Shown here: positions 42,327 to 52,593 of the stretch, piece by piece
Layout: each line of letters starts with the position of its first letter
Numbering within the stretch: position 1 is the stretch's first letter
The notes under the pieces: model-generated
The model's input: only the letters and a program-made list of their open reading frames with translations
Told to the model about the DNA's origin: nothing
Databases searched by the model: none
From: Mizugakiibacter sp.
Lineage (GTDB): Bacteria > Pseudomonadota > Gammaproteobacteria > Xanthomonadales > Rhodanobacteraceae
Direction of reading: 5' to 3'
Length of the DNA: 64,000 nt
Assembly (NCBI GenBank): GCA_003233305.1
Contig: QILI01000084.1
Span: forward strand, 1 to 64,000
Program-made: the position numbers and the translations under genes

Positions 42327-43367
42327 ATGAACGATACCCGCCTGATATCTCCCAATAATACCAATGAGGACGAGGTTGCCGAGGTTACGCTGCGACCCCG
42401 GTGCCTGGATGAATACCTTGGCCAGGAAACCGTATGTGAGCAGCTTGGCTTGTACATCGAAGCGGCTCGACGGCGTGGCGAAGCACTTGATCATGTACTG
42501 ATTTTTGGCCCCCCGGGCTTGGGTAAAACCACGCTAAGCCACGTTATTGCCAATGAACTGGGCGTGCATCTGCGCAGCACTTCTGGTCCGGTATTGGAAC
42601 GGGCCGGGGATCTTGCCGCCATCCTGACCAACCTTGAACCCCGGGATGTGCTATTTGTCGACGAGATCCACCGCCTGTCGCCGGTCGTCGAAGAGGTGTT
42701 GTACCCGGCCCTGGAGGATTTTCAGCTCGATATTATGATTGGTGAAGGGCCGGCGGCACGGTCGATCAAGCTGGATTTGCCGCCGTTCACTCTGGTGGGG
42801 GCGACCACCCGGGCGGGTTTGCTTACTTCACCGCTACGCGACCGGTTCGGTATCGTACAACGGTTGGAGTTTTATTCTGCAGAAGAACTTGCTGCCATCG
42901 CTCGTCGTTCGGCACGGATTTTGGGTATCGAGTGCGCACCTGCAGGGGCGATGGAAATCGCCCGGCGCGCGCGCGGTACCCCTCGCATTGTCAATCGTCT
43001 GTTACGCAGGGTACGTGACTTCGCTGAAGTACGGGCCGAGGGTCGGATAACCCTGGACGTCGCCCAACAGGCGCTGGCGATGCTCAAAGTGGACAACCGG
43101 GGTTTCGATGAACTCGATCGACGCCTGTTGCGGGTTATTCTGGAAAGTTTCGACGGTGGGCCGGTGGGGGTGGAGTCATTGGCGGCGACCTTGAGTGAAG
43201 ACCGGGGTACGATTGAGGATGTGGTTGAGCCATTTTTGATTCAACAAGGCTTCTTGATTCGTACTGCACGTGGGCGCATGGCCAGCCGGAAAGCATGGAA
43301 TCTTTTTGGGTTACCTGCCCCGCAGGGGGACTCCAAACCGCTGTTTCCAGCCGGGGATGAGTCGTGA
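42327..43367 (+). CDS. ruvB: Holliday junction helicase subunit RuvB
   Basis: [58 protein letters not shown]. Confidence 0.98.
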   Translation: MNDTRLISPNNTNEDEVAEVTLRPRCLDEYLGQETVCEQLGLYIEAARRRGEALDHVLIFGPPGLGKTTLSHVIANELGVHLRSTSGPVLERAGDLAAILTNLEPRDVLFVDEIHRLSPVVEEVLYPALEDFQLDIMIGEGPAARSIKLDLPPFTLVGATTRAGLLTSPLRDRFGIVQRLEFYSAEELAAIARRSARILGIECAPAGAMEIARRARGTPRIVNRLLRRVRDFAEVRAEGRITLDVAQQALAMLKVDNRGFDELDRRLLRVILESFDGGPVGVESLAATLSEDRGTIEDVVEPFLIQQGFLIRTARGRMASRKAWNLFGLPAPQGDSKPLFPAGDES

Positions 43368-43795
43368 ATATGGGGCCGTTGAAGACCGATCAGCCTCCAT
43401 TCATGTGGAGGGTACGCGTTTACTGGGAAGATACCGATGCCGGAGGCGTGGTATATCACGCTAGCTATGTACGATTTTTCGAGCGTGCTCGTACCGAATG
43501 GCTGCGCTCTCTGGGTACGAATCAGGCCAGGATGCATGAGGAACAGGGCGTAGTCTTTGTGGTCTATGCCATGGATCTTCGCTTCTTGAGACCGGCAAAA
43601 ATGGATGATGAGCTGGATGTCAGCGTAGCCTTGTACAGGCAGCGTGCTGCGGGGATGGATCTCAGGCAGGGCCTGACCCGGGTTGCGGATGCGGTGCGGA
43701 TCGCCGAAGCCCAGGTCAAGGTAGCCTGTGTGGATGCGAGTAACTTTCAACCGGTACGGATACCTCCTGGCCTGTTCGCCGAAAATGACGGATAA
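43364..43795 (+). CDS. ybgC: Tol-Pal-associated acyl-CoA thioesterase YbgC
   Basis: [34 protein letters not shown]; immediately upstream of tolQ. Confidence 0.94.
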   Translation: MNMGPLKTDQPPFMWRVRVYWEDTDAGGVVYHASYVRFFERARTEWLRSLGTNQARMHEEQGVVFVVYAMDLRFLRPAKMDDELDVSVALYRQRAAGMDLRQGLTRVADAVRIAEAQVKVACVDASNFQPVRIPPGLFAENDG

Positions 43796-43797
43796 AC

Positions 43798-44487
43798 ATG
43801 AATCACAGTCTGAACATTCTTGATCTGATTTTGCAGGCCAGTCTTCCGGTCAAAGCTGTTTTGGCCGTGTTGCTGGTGTTTTCGTTTATGTCCTGGGTCA
43901 TCATTTTTCGCAAGAAATCCATGTTGGATGCCGCCCACCGTGAAGCCAGTCAGTTTGAAGAGCGCTTCTGGTCCGGAGCTGATCTGGCTACGCTGTATCG
44001 CCAGGCTGCGCAGAGAAACACCGGGTCGAGCGGCATGGAGGGTATTTTCGAAGCCGGTTTCCGGGAAGTGGCCAGACAAAAACAACACCGGCTGAAGAAC
44101 CCCAATCACCTACTCGACAGTGCTCAGCGTTCGATGCGCGTGGTGTTCACACGCGAAATCGATCGGTTGGAACATAATCTGGAGTTTCTTGCCAACGTGG
44201 GTTCGATCAGTCCGTATGTCGGCTTGTTCGGCACGGTCTGGGGCATCATGGCCGCTTTTCAGGGCCTGGGTAGCGTCAAGGCGGCCACTATCGCCATGGT
44301 GGCACCAGGCATCTCCGAGGCGCTGGTCGCAACGGCCATGGGTTTATTCGCGGCGATTCCGGCAGTATGGGCATATAACCGCTACGCGACGCGGGTCGAG
44401 CGACTCTCAGTGCGTTACGACATCTTCCAGGAAGAGTTCTTTTCGATCTTGCAGCGGCAAATGCAGCCACTCGACGAACACGATTGA
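43798..44487 (+). CDS. tolQ: TolQ
   Basis: MotA/TolQ/ExbB domain: NVGSISPYVGLFGTVWGIMAAFQGLGSVKAATIAMVAPGISEALVATAMGLFAAIPAV. Confidence 0.96.
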   Translation: MNHSLNILDLILQASLPVKAVLAVLLVFSFMSWVIIFRKKSMLDAAHREASQFEERFWSGADLATLYRQAAQRNTGSSGMEGIFEAGFREVARQKQHRLKNPNHLLDSAQRSMRVVFTREIDRLEHNLEFLANVGSISPYVGLFGTVWGIMAAFQGLGSVKAATIAMVAPGISEALVATAMGLFAAIPAVWAYNRYATRVERLSVRYDIFQEEFFSILQRQMQPLDEHD

Positions 44488-44499
44488 TCGAGTTGCGTT

Positions 44500-44949
44500 A
44501 TGTCTATATCGCGAACCAAGCGTCGCAAGCTCAAGGCTGAAATAAACGTCGTTCCGTATATCGATGTGATGCTGGTCCTACTGATTATCTTTATGGTCAC
44601 GGCCCCCCTGTTGAATCTGGGAGTGAATATCCAGTTGCCGCAATCGGCGGCGCGTGCCATACAGACTGATAAACGTCCGCTGGTGGTGGAGGTTAATCGT
44701 GACGGACAGTATTTTCTGCGCTTGGGTGACGGTGCGTTGCAGCCGGTGGATGCTAAGTCCTTGCAGACCAAGGTGGCCGCGGTGATGCGGGTCAGCCCGC
44801 AGACGCCCGTGTTCATCAGCGGCGACAAGCGGGCCAGCTATGCACAGATCTATCGGGCCATGGTTCTGCTCCAGCAGGCCGGTGTCCCCAAGGTCGGACT
44901 GGCCAGCCAGCCCGAGCAGCCCTCGGAAAATCGTCATGGGCAAGGCTAG
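44500..44949 (+). CDS. tolR: TolR
   Basis: KAEINVVPYIDVMLVLLIIFMVTAPLLNLGVNIQLPQS. Confidence 0.95.
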   Translation: MSISRTKRRKLKAEINVVPYIDVMLVLLIIFMVTAPLLNLGVNIQLPQSAARAIQTDKRPLVVEVNRDGQYFLRLGDGALQPVDAKSLQTKVAAVMRVSPQTPVFISGDKRASYAQIYRAMVLLQQAGVPKVGLASQPEQPSENRHGQG

Positions 44950-45871
44950 AGGCAAATTGATGGCCATACTGGCTGCCCTCCTACTGCATCTGGCTATTTT
45001 TGCCTTCCTTTTTTTGGCTATGCTTTCCTGCTCAGATTGGGAGCGTGCCTTTGGTGCAGCCCATGTGCCACCCTGGCTGAATCCGGTCCAATGTCAACGT
45101 ACCCCACTGCTCTCCGGTCCGATCATTGAAGCGAGTCTGGTCAGACTTCCGGAAAATCCCGCGTCCAAACAGGCTCGGATCAAACCACCTCATGTCCGGA
45201 CCCCACCACCCTCAGTAACCCCGGTAGTGGTGAAGAAAGGGCCAATATTACCTGTGCCCACCCTGCCGCCGCTGCCTAAAATACCCAGTGTCCGGAATCA
45301 GTCAAGGGCTGTAGATCTATCAACCAAGCCGGTCCGGACTGTGCAACACACACAAGTACAGAAAGAGCGCCAGCGTATGTCGGAGATCAATGCGGCGAAA
45401 CAAAAAGCTGACCGGTTGTTGGCCCAACTGGATGCTTTGCAGCGCCAGACTCGCCACGCGAGCAAACGGGTACGGCTACAACAACAGCGCATGACCCAGT
45501 TGCAGAATCTTGCCAAGCTTGGACAGAAAAATACGGTCACTTCAGCACTGCCGGCAAAACAGGCAATCAGCGGAGAGGCCGGTCAAAAGCAGACCTTGCA
45601 GGCCCAATACAAAGCAGCCTTGATCCGGACCATCACCCAAAATTGGCTACGTCCGAATAATATTCCCAAACATGTCATTTGCCCGATCCGTATTTTGCAG
45701 ATTCCCGGCGGCCAGGTTCTCAGTGTCCAGGTGTTGTCGAACTGCCCGTATGGTGCTTTGGGGAGGCAGTCGGTCAAGAATGCCATCCTGCGTGCCCAGC
45801 CCTTGCCCTATAAGGGTTTTGAAAGTGTATTCTCGCGTGAACTCATTCTCAACTTCTCGGTGGATCAATAA
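44936..45871 (+). CDS. tolA: TolA
   Basis: Single N-terminal TM, long polar/charged helical linker, C-terminal domain with CPIRILQIPGGQVLSVQVLSNCPYG; between tolR and tolB. Confidence 0.88.
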   Translation: MGKARGKLMAILAALLLHLAIFAFLFLAMLSCSDWERAFGAAHVPPWLNPVQCQRTPLLSGPIIEASLVRLPENPASKQARIKPPHVRTPPPSVTPVVVKKGPILPVPTLPPLPKIPSVRNQSRAVDLSTKPVRTVQHTQVQKERQRMSEINAAKQKADRLLAQLDALQRQTRHASKRVRLQQQRMTQLQNLAKLGQKNTVTSALPAKQAISGEAGQKQTLQAQYKAALIRTITQNWLRPNNIPKHVICPIRILQIPGGQVLSVQVLSNCPYGALGRQSVKNAILRAQPLPYKGFESVFSRELILNFSVDQ

Positions 45872-45873
45872 CT

Positions 45874-47190
45874 ATGCGTCGATTGAAGCCTATTCTCCCG
45901 CTGCTTCTGCTGCTGGCCTTTGTACTGCCATGGCGCATTGCGCTGGCACAGAACCTAACTCTGAATATCGTCAATGGCATACCCTCGGCGATTCCGATTA
46001 CCATTGTCCCGTTCACCTTTGAAAGTGCTGCACAACCGCCAACGACTCACGTTGCGGCCATCATTCGCAATGATCTTGATCGTAGCGGTAAGTTTCGTGC
46101 GCTGCCTCTGGCTGATGTCATTGAACATCCCAGTCAAGGCTCCCAGATCCAGTTCCAGACCTGGAAGTTGTTGAAGCAGAACTATATCGTTATCGGTCGC
46201 GAACGAAATAGTGCCGATGGGCAGGTCAAGGTTGATTTCGATCTCTGGAGTGTGCTGCAAAAGAAACGGTTGCTGGCCGGTTCTTATACGGTTCTATCAG
46301 GGGACTTGAGGGGCGTAGCCCATCAGATCGCCGATCAGATTTATCAGCAGATCACCGGGGTGCCGGGTGCGTTCTACACCCGGATTGCTTACGTAACCAC
46401 TACCGGTAATAAAAAGCACCTGGTCTGGTCGTTGATCGTGGCTGATTCGGATGGCCATAGCCCTCAGGTTGTGGTGCGTTCGAAGCAGCCTTTGCTATCA
46501 CCGGACTGGTCGCCGAACGGACAAAAGCTGGCCTATGTATCGTTTGAAAGCGGCAACTCCGCGATCTACATTCAGAATCTGGCGACCGGTCAACGGGAAC
46601 TGATCTCGGGCCGTAAGGGGGTCAATGGCGCACCACGGTTTTCGCCAGATGGTGCCAAGCTGGCGATGATGCTGTCTTTTGCCGGCAGTCCCGAAATCTA
46701 TGTGATGAATCTAAAGACTCGTGCTCTGACCCAAATCACCCACAGTCTGTCGATCAATACCGAACCACGCTGGTTGCCGGATGGCAAAGCACTGATTTTT
46801 ACTTCCGACCGCTCAGGGTGGCCGCAGTTGTATCAAGTGCCAATCGTTGGGGGTAGTGCCACCCGATTGACCTTTCATGGACAAATCAACGCGGATTCTT
46901 CGATCAATTACGATGCTAGCCAAATTGCCATGGTGCAAGCTAACGGGAGCGTGTATCGTATTGCGATTATGGATCGCAAGCTAGGTAATCAGGTGCGCTT
47001 TATTTCACCTGGTCCTATGGATGAATCACCTAGCTTTGCGCCGAATGGAAGCATGCTTTTGTACGCTGCCAGCGATGGAGTGCATGGTGTGTTGTATGAG
47101 GTGTCCGATGATGGGCGTGTGCGCCAGCGACTCTCCCTGGTCAACGGCAATGTTCAGTCCCCCGCCTGGGGCCCTTATCGGAAACAGTAA
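45874..47190 (+). CDS. tolB: TolB beta-propeller
   Basis: SPDWSPNGQKLAYVSFESGNSAIYIQNLATGQRELIS...GAPRFSPDGAKLAMMLSFAGSPEIYVMNL. Confidence 0.96.
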   Translation: MRRLKPILPLLLLLAFVLPWRIALAQNLTLNIVNGIPSAIPITIVPFTFESAAQPPTTHVAAIIRNDLDRSGKFRALPLADVIEHPSQGSQIQFQTWKLLKQNYIVIGRERNSADGQVKVDFDLWSVLQKKRLLAGSYTVLSGDLRGVAHQIADQIYQQITGVPGAFYTRIAYVTTTGNKKHLVWSLIVADSDGHSPQVVVRSKQPLLSPDWSPNGQKLAYVSFESGNSAIYIQNLATGQRELISGRKGVNGAPRFSPDGAKLAMMLSFAGSPEIYVMNLKTRALTQITHSLSINTEPRWLPDGKALIFTSDRSGWPQLYQVPIVGGSATRLTFHGQINADSSINYDASQIAMVQANGSVYRIAIMDRKLGNQVRFISPGPMDESPSFAPNGSMLLYAASDGVHGVLYEVSDDGRVRQRLSLVNGNVQSPAWGPYRKQ

Positions 47191-47245
47191 AGTACATGTT
47201 GGACAGATTTTTACCTTTCCCTTCACCTGTTGTCGAGAGCCTGCC

Positions 47246-47776
47246 ATGAACTCATTAATCCGCGTTTCCCTGGCCGCCGCGTTATCCATTGGATTGGCTG
47301 CTTGCGCCAGCAAGCAGGAAGTCAAGCCCCAGCCCTCCGCACCACCCCCTCCGCCGCCGCCGCCGGCCAAGGTCGTTCCAGTCAAGCCAGCCGGTCCCGC
47401 CAAGTTCATCCCGGCCGATCTGGCGACCAATCCTTGTCTGCGCACCCGGTCGATTTATTTTGACTTTGATAAGAGCAATATCAAACCAAAGTTTGACAAT
47501 ATCGTTGCCTGCCAAGCGAAGTATCTGGTCGATAATCCGAGCGCCAGGGTGACTCTTGAGGGCAATACCGATGAGCGTGGCACGCGCGAGTACAACCTTG
47601 GTCTGGGCGAGCGTCGGGCCAAATCGGTTGAGATGTCCATGGAAGCATTGGGTGCATCCCCGTCGCAATTCACGGTAATCAGTTACGGCAAGGAACGTCC
47701 GGTATGTCGTCAGCGCACGGAAACCTGTTGGGCCAAGAACCGCCGTGTCGACATTGTTTACACGAATAAAGGATGA
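47246..47776 (+). CDS. pal: Peptidoglycan-associated lipoprotein Pal
   Basis: MNSLIRVSLAAALSIGLAACASK lipobox, polyproline linker, OmpA-like SIYFDFDKSNI...VTLEGNTDERGTREYNLGLGERRAKSV. Confidence 0.96.
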   Translation: MNSLIRVSLAAALSIGLAACASKQEVKPQPSAPPPPPPPPAKVVPVKPAGPAKFIPADLATNPCLRTRSIYFDFDKSNIKPKFDNIVACQAKYLVDNPSARVTLEGNTDERGTREYNLGLGERRAKSVEMSMEALGASPSQFTVISYGKERPVCRQRTETCWAKNRRVDIVYTNKG

Positions 47777-48648
47777 GCATCCTGCGACTCCATTGGCATT
47801 CTGGGACAGTGCTGGCGCTTGCTATCACTGTCCTGGGTGCTCCGTTAGTCTTTGGGCAGGGTCAGTCCAGTCTTGCTGATCGGGTGACTGTGGTCGAACA
47901 GCAGTTGCAGAGTGCCCAGCAGGGTACCTTGAGCCTGCTCAGCCGCATCAGCGGTCTTGAGCAGCAGATTCGCCAGCAGCAGGGTCAGATCGAAGTTCTG
48001 CAGCATCAGATCCAACTGATGTCACAACAGCAAAAGGCGCAATATCTTGACCTGGATACACGGATCAGCCACCTGGAAAAGAACTCCCGGCAATCCGTAC
48101 CTACCTCGTCCGCATCCACCTTGACGACGGCTAAGTCTGCGACGGTACCCGCTATGGTAGCGAGTACTGCGGTTGCTACGGGGAAGGGCGTTGCCGGAAA
48201 AGGTACGCCAGCCGCGGCCGGTTCTACGGGGCACGTAACGGTTGCTGCGGTATCCGAACAGGCTCTGCAAAGAGCCTATAACAGTGCTTTTCAGTTTCTT
48301 CGCGATGGTGATTATGCCGAGTCAGCGCGGCGCTTTGCAGCCTTTCTAAAAGCCCATCCCCATACCAAATTGGCACCCAATGCGGCCTATTGGTTGGGGG
48401 AGTCGTATTACGTCACCGGCAACTATCAAGTGGCCATTGATACCTTCCGTAAGTTACTGAACAGGTATCCGGCAAGCAGCAAGGCACCGGCTGCCGAACT
48501 CAAAATCGGCTACTGCCAGTTTGAGTTACGAAGATTCAAGGATGCTACGGCTACATTTCAGCAGGTCATTGCGGCTTACCCGGGAACCGAGGTTGCTCGT
48601 TTGGCCAAAGGCCGGCTACGCGTGATCCAGTTACAGAGTGGCCGTTGA
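47773..48648 (+). CDS. cpoB: Cell division coordinator CpoB (YbgF)
   Basis: N-terminal coiled coil and C-terminal TPRs LQRAYNSAFQFLRDGDYAESARRFAAFLKAHPHTKLAPNAAYWLGESYYVTGNYQVAIDTF. Confidence 0.93.
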   Translation: MSILRLHWHSGTVLALAITVLGAPLVFGQGQSSLADRVTVVEQQLQSAQQGTLSLLSRISGLEQQIRQQQGQIEVLQHQIQLMSQQQKAQYLDLDTRISHLEKNSRQSVPTSSASTLTTAKSATVPAMVASTAVATGKGVAGKGTPAAAGSTGHVTVAAVSEQALQRAYNSAFQFLRDGDYAESARRFAAFLKAHPHTKLAPNAAYWLGESYYVTGNYQVAIDTFRKLLNRYPASSKAPAAELKIGYCQFELRRFKDATATFQQVIAAYPGTEVARLAKGRLRVIQLQSGR

Positions 48649-48651
48649 TAC

Positions 48652-49323
48652 TTGGGGTTTGCGGTGAGCGAGTTGTCACAGGTCTCCCGTCTGCGCATCA
48701 CTGAGATTTTTCATTCTCTGCAGGGTGAAGCCGATGCGGTGGGTTGGCCTACGGCCTTTATCCGTCTTACCGGCTGCCCGCTGCGTTGCGTATGGTGCGA
48801 TACCACGTATGCGTTTGCAGGTGGAAGCTGGATGGATTTTGAGGCCATTCTTGAACAGGTGGCGACTTATGGTACGCGGCATGTCTGTGTGACCGGGGGT
48901 GAGCCCCTGGCTCAAAAACGTTGCATCAATCTGCTCGGGTTGCTGTGCGATCGTGGATATTGTGTTGCCCTGGAGACTTCCGGTGCTTTAGATATAAGTG
49001 AAGTAGATACTCGAGTTCGTAAAGTCATGGACCTAAAGACGCCTGGTTCAGGAGAAATGGCCCGTAATCGTCTCCAGAATCTGGATTGTCTGCAGCCTCA
49101 TGACCAGATCAAGTTCGTACTCACGGATCGCAGTGATTATGAGTGGGCCTGCGGCATGTTGCGTGAGTATCAGCTTGAACGGCGCTGTGATGTGTTGTTT
49201 TCTCCTGTTCACGGCCGTCTATCAGGGCGGCAACTGGCAGGCTGGATTCTCAGCGACCGGCTCCCGGTACGTTTTCAGCTGCAGTTACACAAATTGCTGT
49301 GGGGCAATCAAGCGGGGCACTGA
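48652..49323 (+). CDS. queE: 7-carboxy-7-deazaguanine synthase
   Basis: Radical SAM: FHSLQGEADAVGWPTAFIRLTGCPLRCVWCDTTYAFAGG ... VCVTGGEPLAQ. Confidence 0.95.
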   Translation: MGFAVSELSQVSRLRITEIFHSLQGEADAVGWPTAFIRLTGCPLRCVWCDTTYAFAGGSWMDFEAILEQVATYGTRHVCVTGGEPLAQKRCINLLGLLCDRGYCVALETSGALDISEVDTRVRKVMDLKTPGSGEMARNRLQNLDCLQPHDQIKFVLTDRSDYEWACGMLREYQLERRCDVLFSPVHGRLSGRQLAGWILSDRLPVRFQLQLHKLLWGNQAGH

Positions 49324-49390
49324 TGACCAGGCAGACATGTCTGTGGCGTTTTTCCTATGATCGAAGGCTTTCAAATGGGATGGATTGTGC

Positions 49391-50056
49391 ATGGCTAAGG
49401 CGGTGGTACTCGTCTCGGGCGGTATGGATTCTGCTGTGACGCTCGCTCTTGCCAGGGAGCAGGGTTTGGATTGTTATGCTCTAAGCGTAGCCTACGGGCA
49501 GAGGCATAGTGCTGAACTTGATGCGGCCCGGCAGCTGGCACCCAGTCTGGGTGCTGTGGCCTATAAGCAGGTGGCTGTTGATCTGCGTGCGATTGGCGGT
49601 TCGGCCTTGACCGATGATATCGAGGTGCCCCAGCAGGGGGGTACCGGCATTCCCGTCACTTACGTTCCTGCACGTAATACCATCATGCTATCCATTGCCC
49701 TGGGCTGGGCCGAGGTACTTGGCGCTTACGAACTGCATTGTGGGGTGAATGCGGTCGATTATTCGGGGTATCCCGATTGCCGACCGGAGTTCGTGGCAGC
49801 GTTCGAGCAACTTGCCAATCTGGCCACCAAGGCGGGTGTTGAAGGTATGGGCTTGCGGGTCTGTGCCCCCCTGATGGCCATGAGTAAAGCCGACATTGTG
49901 CACGAAGGACTGCGCCTGGGTGTGGATTTCTCCATGACGGTTTCCTGTTACCAGGCCGACATTCAAGGTCGGGCCTGCGGCCACTGTGATGCTTGCCGGC
50001 TACGAGCGCAGGGATTTCAACAAGCAGGGGTCGATGACCCGACCCGTTATTGCTGA
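49391..50056 (+). CDS. queC: 7-cyano-7-deazaguanine synthase
   Basis: [46 protein letters not shown] ... [14 protein letters not shown]. Confidence 0.96.
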   Translation: MAKAVVLVSGGMDSAVTLALAREQGLDCYALSVAYGQRHSAELDAARQLAPSLGAVAYKQVAVDLRAIGGSALTDDIEVPQQGGTGIPVTYVPARNTIMLSIALGWAEVLGAYELHCGVNAVDYSGYPDCRPEFVAAFEQLANLATKAGVEGMGLRVCAPLMAMSKADIVHEGLRLGVDFSMTVSCYQADIQGRACGHCDACRLRAQGFQQAGVDDPTRYC

Positions 50057-50137
50057 ACATTTCCTTTCTCCCTGCACCCGGGTCAGGCCAAAGATATCGC
50101 ATACCGGCTAGAATTTGCTAAACTGGTGCGCTTGAGC

Positions 50138-50213
50138 GGGCCGTTAGCTCAGTTGGTAGAGCACCGGACTTTTAATCCGATGGTCACTGGTTCGAACCCA
50201 GTACGGCCCACCA
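50138..50213 (+). tRNA. tRNA-Lys(UUU), CCA encoded
   Basis: gggccgttagctcagttggtagagcaccggacttttaatccgatggtcactggttcgaacccagtacggcccacca folds as a cloverleaf; anticodon TTT. Confidence 0.98.
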
Positions 50214-50549
50214 GTTTTACAGTTCTTAGCGTTTTCCACCTCGAACACGAGCGGGCACCGTGATGAAAACGTGCCGAGTCTTGGTATTTTCATCCACGAT
50301 CATTATCGACTTCAGGCGGGTTGCAGACACTCATATTTACTAGCATCTGGCATTGTTCATATCGTCTATCGGAATAGGACTGTGCATTTGTGTGCGAAGT
50401 GGAACAGGTCACCTAAACCTGTTTTCTTGTCTTGACCCGGGAAGCCATTTTGGTATGGGTGGGGTCTGTGCAGTCGGGTGTTCATTACCGGATCTGGGTG
50501 ATTTTCTCCAGGTTTCCCACCGCCGTCCTTTCCCCCTGATAGGCCACCC

Positions 50550-51032
50550 GTGTATGCTGCCTTGTCTGGTAATCAGGTCGGCAACTATGAGGTGGCTATG
50601 AGCATTGGGCAACGTGCCCAGAAGGGCTTTACGTTGATCGAAATCATGGTGGTGGTGGTGATCATCGCCGTGTTGGCGACGTTGATTATCCCCAATGTCA
50701 TTGGTCGTGCTGAAGACGCGCGTATTGCCAAGGCCACGGCGGATGTACGAGCCCTGGAATCGGCGTTGGCCATGTACCGGTTGGACAATGGTCATTACCC
50801 ATCAACTGATCAGGGTTTGCAGGCGCTGGTCAAGAAACCTTCTGGTGATCCTGCTGCGGATAGCTGGCGTCAGGGTGGTTATATCCATGTTTTACCCAAG
50901 GATCCATGGGGACACCCCTACCAATATCTATCTCCGGGGCAACACGGTGAATACGACATTTGGTCAAAGGGCCCGGACGGTATTTCCGGAAACAAGGACG
51001 ACATTACCAGTTGGAATACCAAACCATCATGA
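50550..51032 (+). CDS. gspG: Type II secretion major pseudopilin GspG
   Basis: QKGFTLIEIMVVVVIIAVLATLIIPNVIGRAEDARIAKATADVRALESALAMYRLDNGHYPSTDQGLQALV. Confidence 0.96.
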   Translation: MYAALSGNQVGNYEVAMSIGQRAQKGFTLIEIMVVVVIIAVLATLIIPNVIGRAEDARIAKATADVRALESALAMYRLDNGHYPSTDQGLQALVKKPSGDPAADSWRQGGYIHVLPKDPWGHPYQYLSPGQHGEYDIWSKGPDGISGNKDDITSWNTKPS

Positions 51033-51054
51033 GACTGAGCTAAGGGGCGAGTGC

Positions 51055-51579
51055 TTGCCTAGGTCCGAGCCAGTTACCGGGCGTTGCCGGATATCGGGGT
51101 TCACACTGGTGGAGTTGCTGGTGGTGATGTTGATCATCGGTCTGATGACTGGCGTGGCAGTGATGAGTTTGTCGGTTACTGACCATGATGAATCAAGACT
51201 TGCGGCTAAGCGCTTGACCAGTGTGATACGTCTTGCACATGAAGAGGCGGAGATGCAGGGTCGCAATCTTGCGCTCGGGTTTTGGCAGCGTGGTTGGCAG
51301 TTTTACCAACTCGATGAGTTGGGCAAATGGCATCGACTGCACAGCGGTGGCTTGATGCGTCCACGTCGATTACCTCGAGACCTCCGTTTCACCTTGCAAT
51401 TACAAGGCCTGGACGTTGCTTTGGCTTCCGGAGATCAAACTCATCCCCAAGTCTTTTTACTTTCCAGCGGCGAGATGCAGCCCTTCACGCTGTATATCGA
51501 ACAGGATGGGAAACGGCGTATCCGTATTCAAGGTGATCCCCTGGGGCAGTTGCAGCAGGAGACCTTGCATGCCGATTAG
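51055..51579 (+). CDS. gspH: Type II secretion minor pseudopilin GspH (start uncertain, possibly TTG)
   Basis: ISGFTLVELLVVMLIIGLMTGVAVMSLSVTDHDESRLAAKRLTSVIRLAHEEAEMQGRNLALGF; upstream part of the ORF-track model overlaps gspG and is likely not translated. Confidence 0.88.
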   Translation: MPRSEPVTGRCRISGFTLVELLVVMLIIGLMTGVAVMSLSVTDHDESRLAAKRLTSVIRLAHEEAEMQGRNLALGFWQRGWQFYQLDELGKWHRLHSGGLMRPRRLPRDLRFTLQLQGLDVALASGDQTHPQVFLLSSGEMQPFTLYIEQDGKRRIRIQGDPLGQLQQETLHAD

Positions 51580-51988
51580 CCGTGGCTTCACCCTGCTCGA
51601 GGTAGTAGTGGCTTTGCTGATCGTGGGACTGGCCTTGGCGGCGGCGGTTCAGTTGACCAGTAGCGGCGCCGATAATCTTAGGGCCATGACCCGCAAGACC
51701 GAAGCGCATTGGGTGGGGATGAACCAGCTTGCCGAGTTACGTGCTCGGGGAGTCTATCCAGCAACCGGCAAAAGCCAGGGCAAGAGTGAGGAAGCTGGGC
51801 ATCACTGGCACTGGTCACAGGAGGTCAGCCAGGGCCCGGTACGGGGCTTGCGGAAGATCGCCATCCGGGTACGAGCTGAAGGGAAGGGTCCGGTATTAGC
51901 CACAGTACGTGGTTTTATTGGTCAGGCTGAAGCGGCTGCCGCAGCACCCAATGAGGTGTCGGGGCCTGGCATACCTCCGGTGCATTGA
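51569..51988 (+). CDS. gspI: Type II secretion minor pseudopilin GspI
   Basis: MPISRGFTLLEVVVALLIVGLALAAAVQLTSSGADNLRAMTRKTEAHWVGMNQLAELRA. Confidence 0.92.
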   Translation: MPISRGFTLLEVVVALLIVGLALAAAVQLTSSGADNLRAMTRKTEAHWVGMNQLAELRARGVYPATGKSQGKSEEAGHHWHWSQEVSQGPVRGLRKIAIRVRAEGKGPVLATVRGFIGQAEAAAAAPNEVSGPGIPPVH

Positions 51989-52593
51989 TGACTACGCTTG
52001 GCAACCGACGTGGTTTTACCCTTATTGAATTGCTGGTAGCTGTGGCAATTTTTGCGGTCATGGCGGCACTGGCCTTTGCCGGGCTCGATGTGGTGCTGCG
52101 CCAGCGTAGCGAACTTGAGGAACACTATGCGCACCTGCATGCCTTGCAGCGTACCTACGAAGCTCTACAGCGGGATCTGAGTGCCGCGGTGGCGCGTCCG
52201 GTTCGTGATCAACTGGGCGGTCGGTTACCAGCCCTACGTGGTGTGCCCGGCACTGCGGAGTTGGGGCTGACCCGTTCCGGATATCCCAATCCTGCACAGG
52301 TACGGCGCAGTCATTTGTTGCGGGTGCGCTATGTGCTGCGCGATCACCAGTTCTTGCGTCTGCAATGGGCGGTACTAGATCGTGCCCCGGGTGATAAGCC
52401 ACAGACCAGTGTGTTGCTCAAGGATGTGAGGAAACTTTCCTTTCGCTATCTTGATGCCAAGGGTCATCTACAAAGTGCTTGGCCCCCCGCTACCGGTACC
52501 TCGAATATCCAGGTTTTGCCACGGGCGGTACGGGTTCGTATAACCCTCAAGGGTGAAAGTGGTCCGTATCTCTGGACGTTTTCCCTACCATGA
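51988..52593 (+). CDS. gspJ: Type II secretion minor pseudopilin GspJ
   Basis: NRRGFTLIELLVAVAIFAVMAALAFAGLDVVLRQRSELEEHYAHLHALQRTYEALQRDLS. Confidence 0.93.
   Translation: MTTLGNRRGFTLIELLVAVAIFAVMAALAFAGLDVVLRQRSELEEHYAHLHALQRTYEALQRDLSAAVARPVRDQLGGRLPALRGVPGTAELGLTRSGYPNPAQVRRSHLLRVRYVLRDHQFLRLQWAVLDRAPGDKPQTSVLLKDVRKLSFRYLDAKGHLQSAWPPATGTSNIQVLPRAVRVRITLKGESGPYLWTFSLP

Noticed and set aside
46971-47246. Longer N-terminus of the Pal ORF (start 47021)
   Set aside because: Overlaps tolB; lipoprotein signal begins at ATG 47246.
50695-51054. Long N-terminal extension of the gspH ORF
   Set aside because: Antagonistic overlap with gspG in another frame; the prepilin leader requires a start near 51055.
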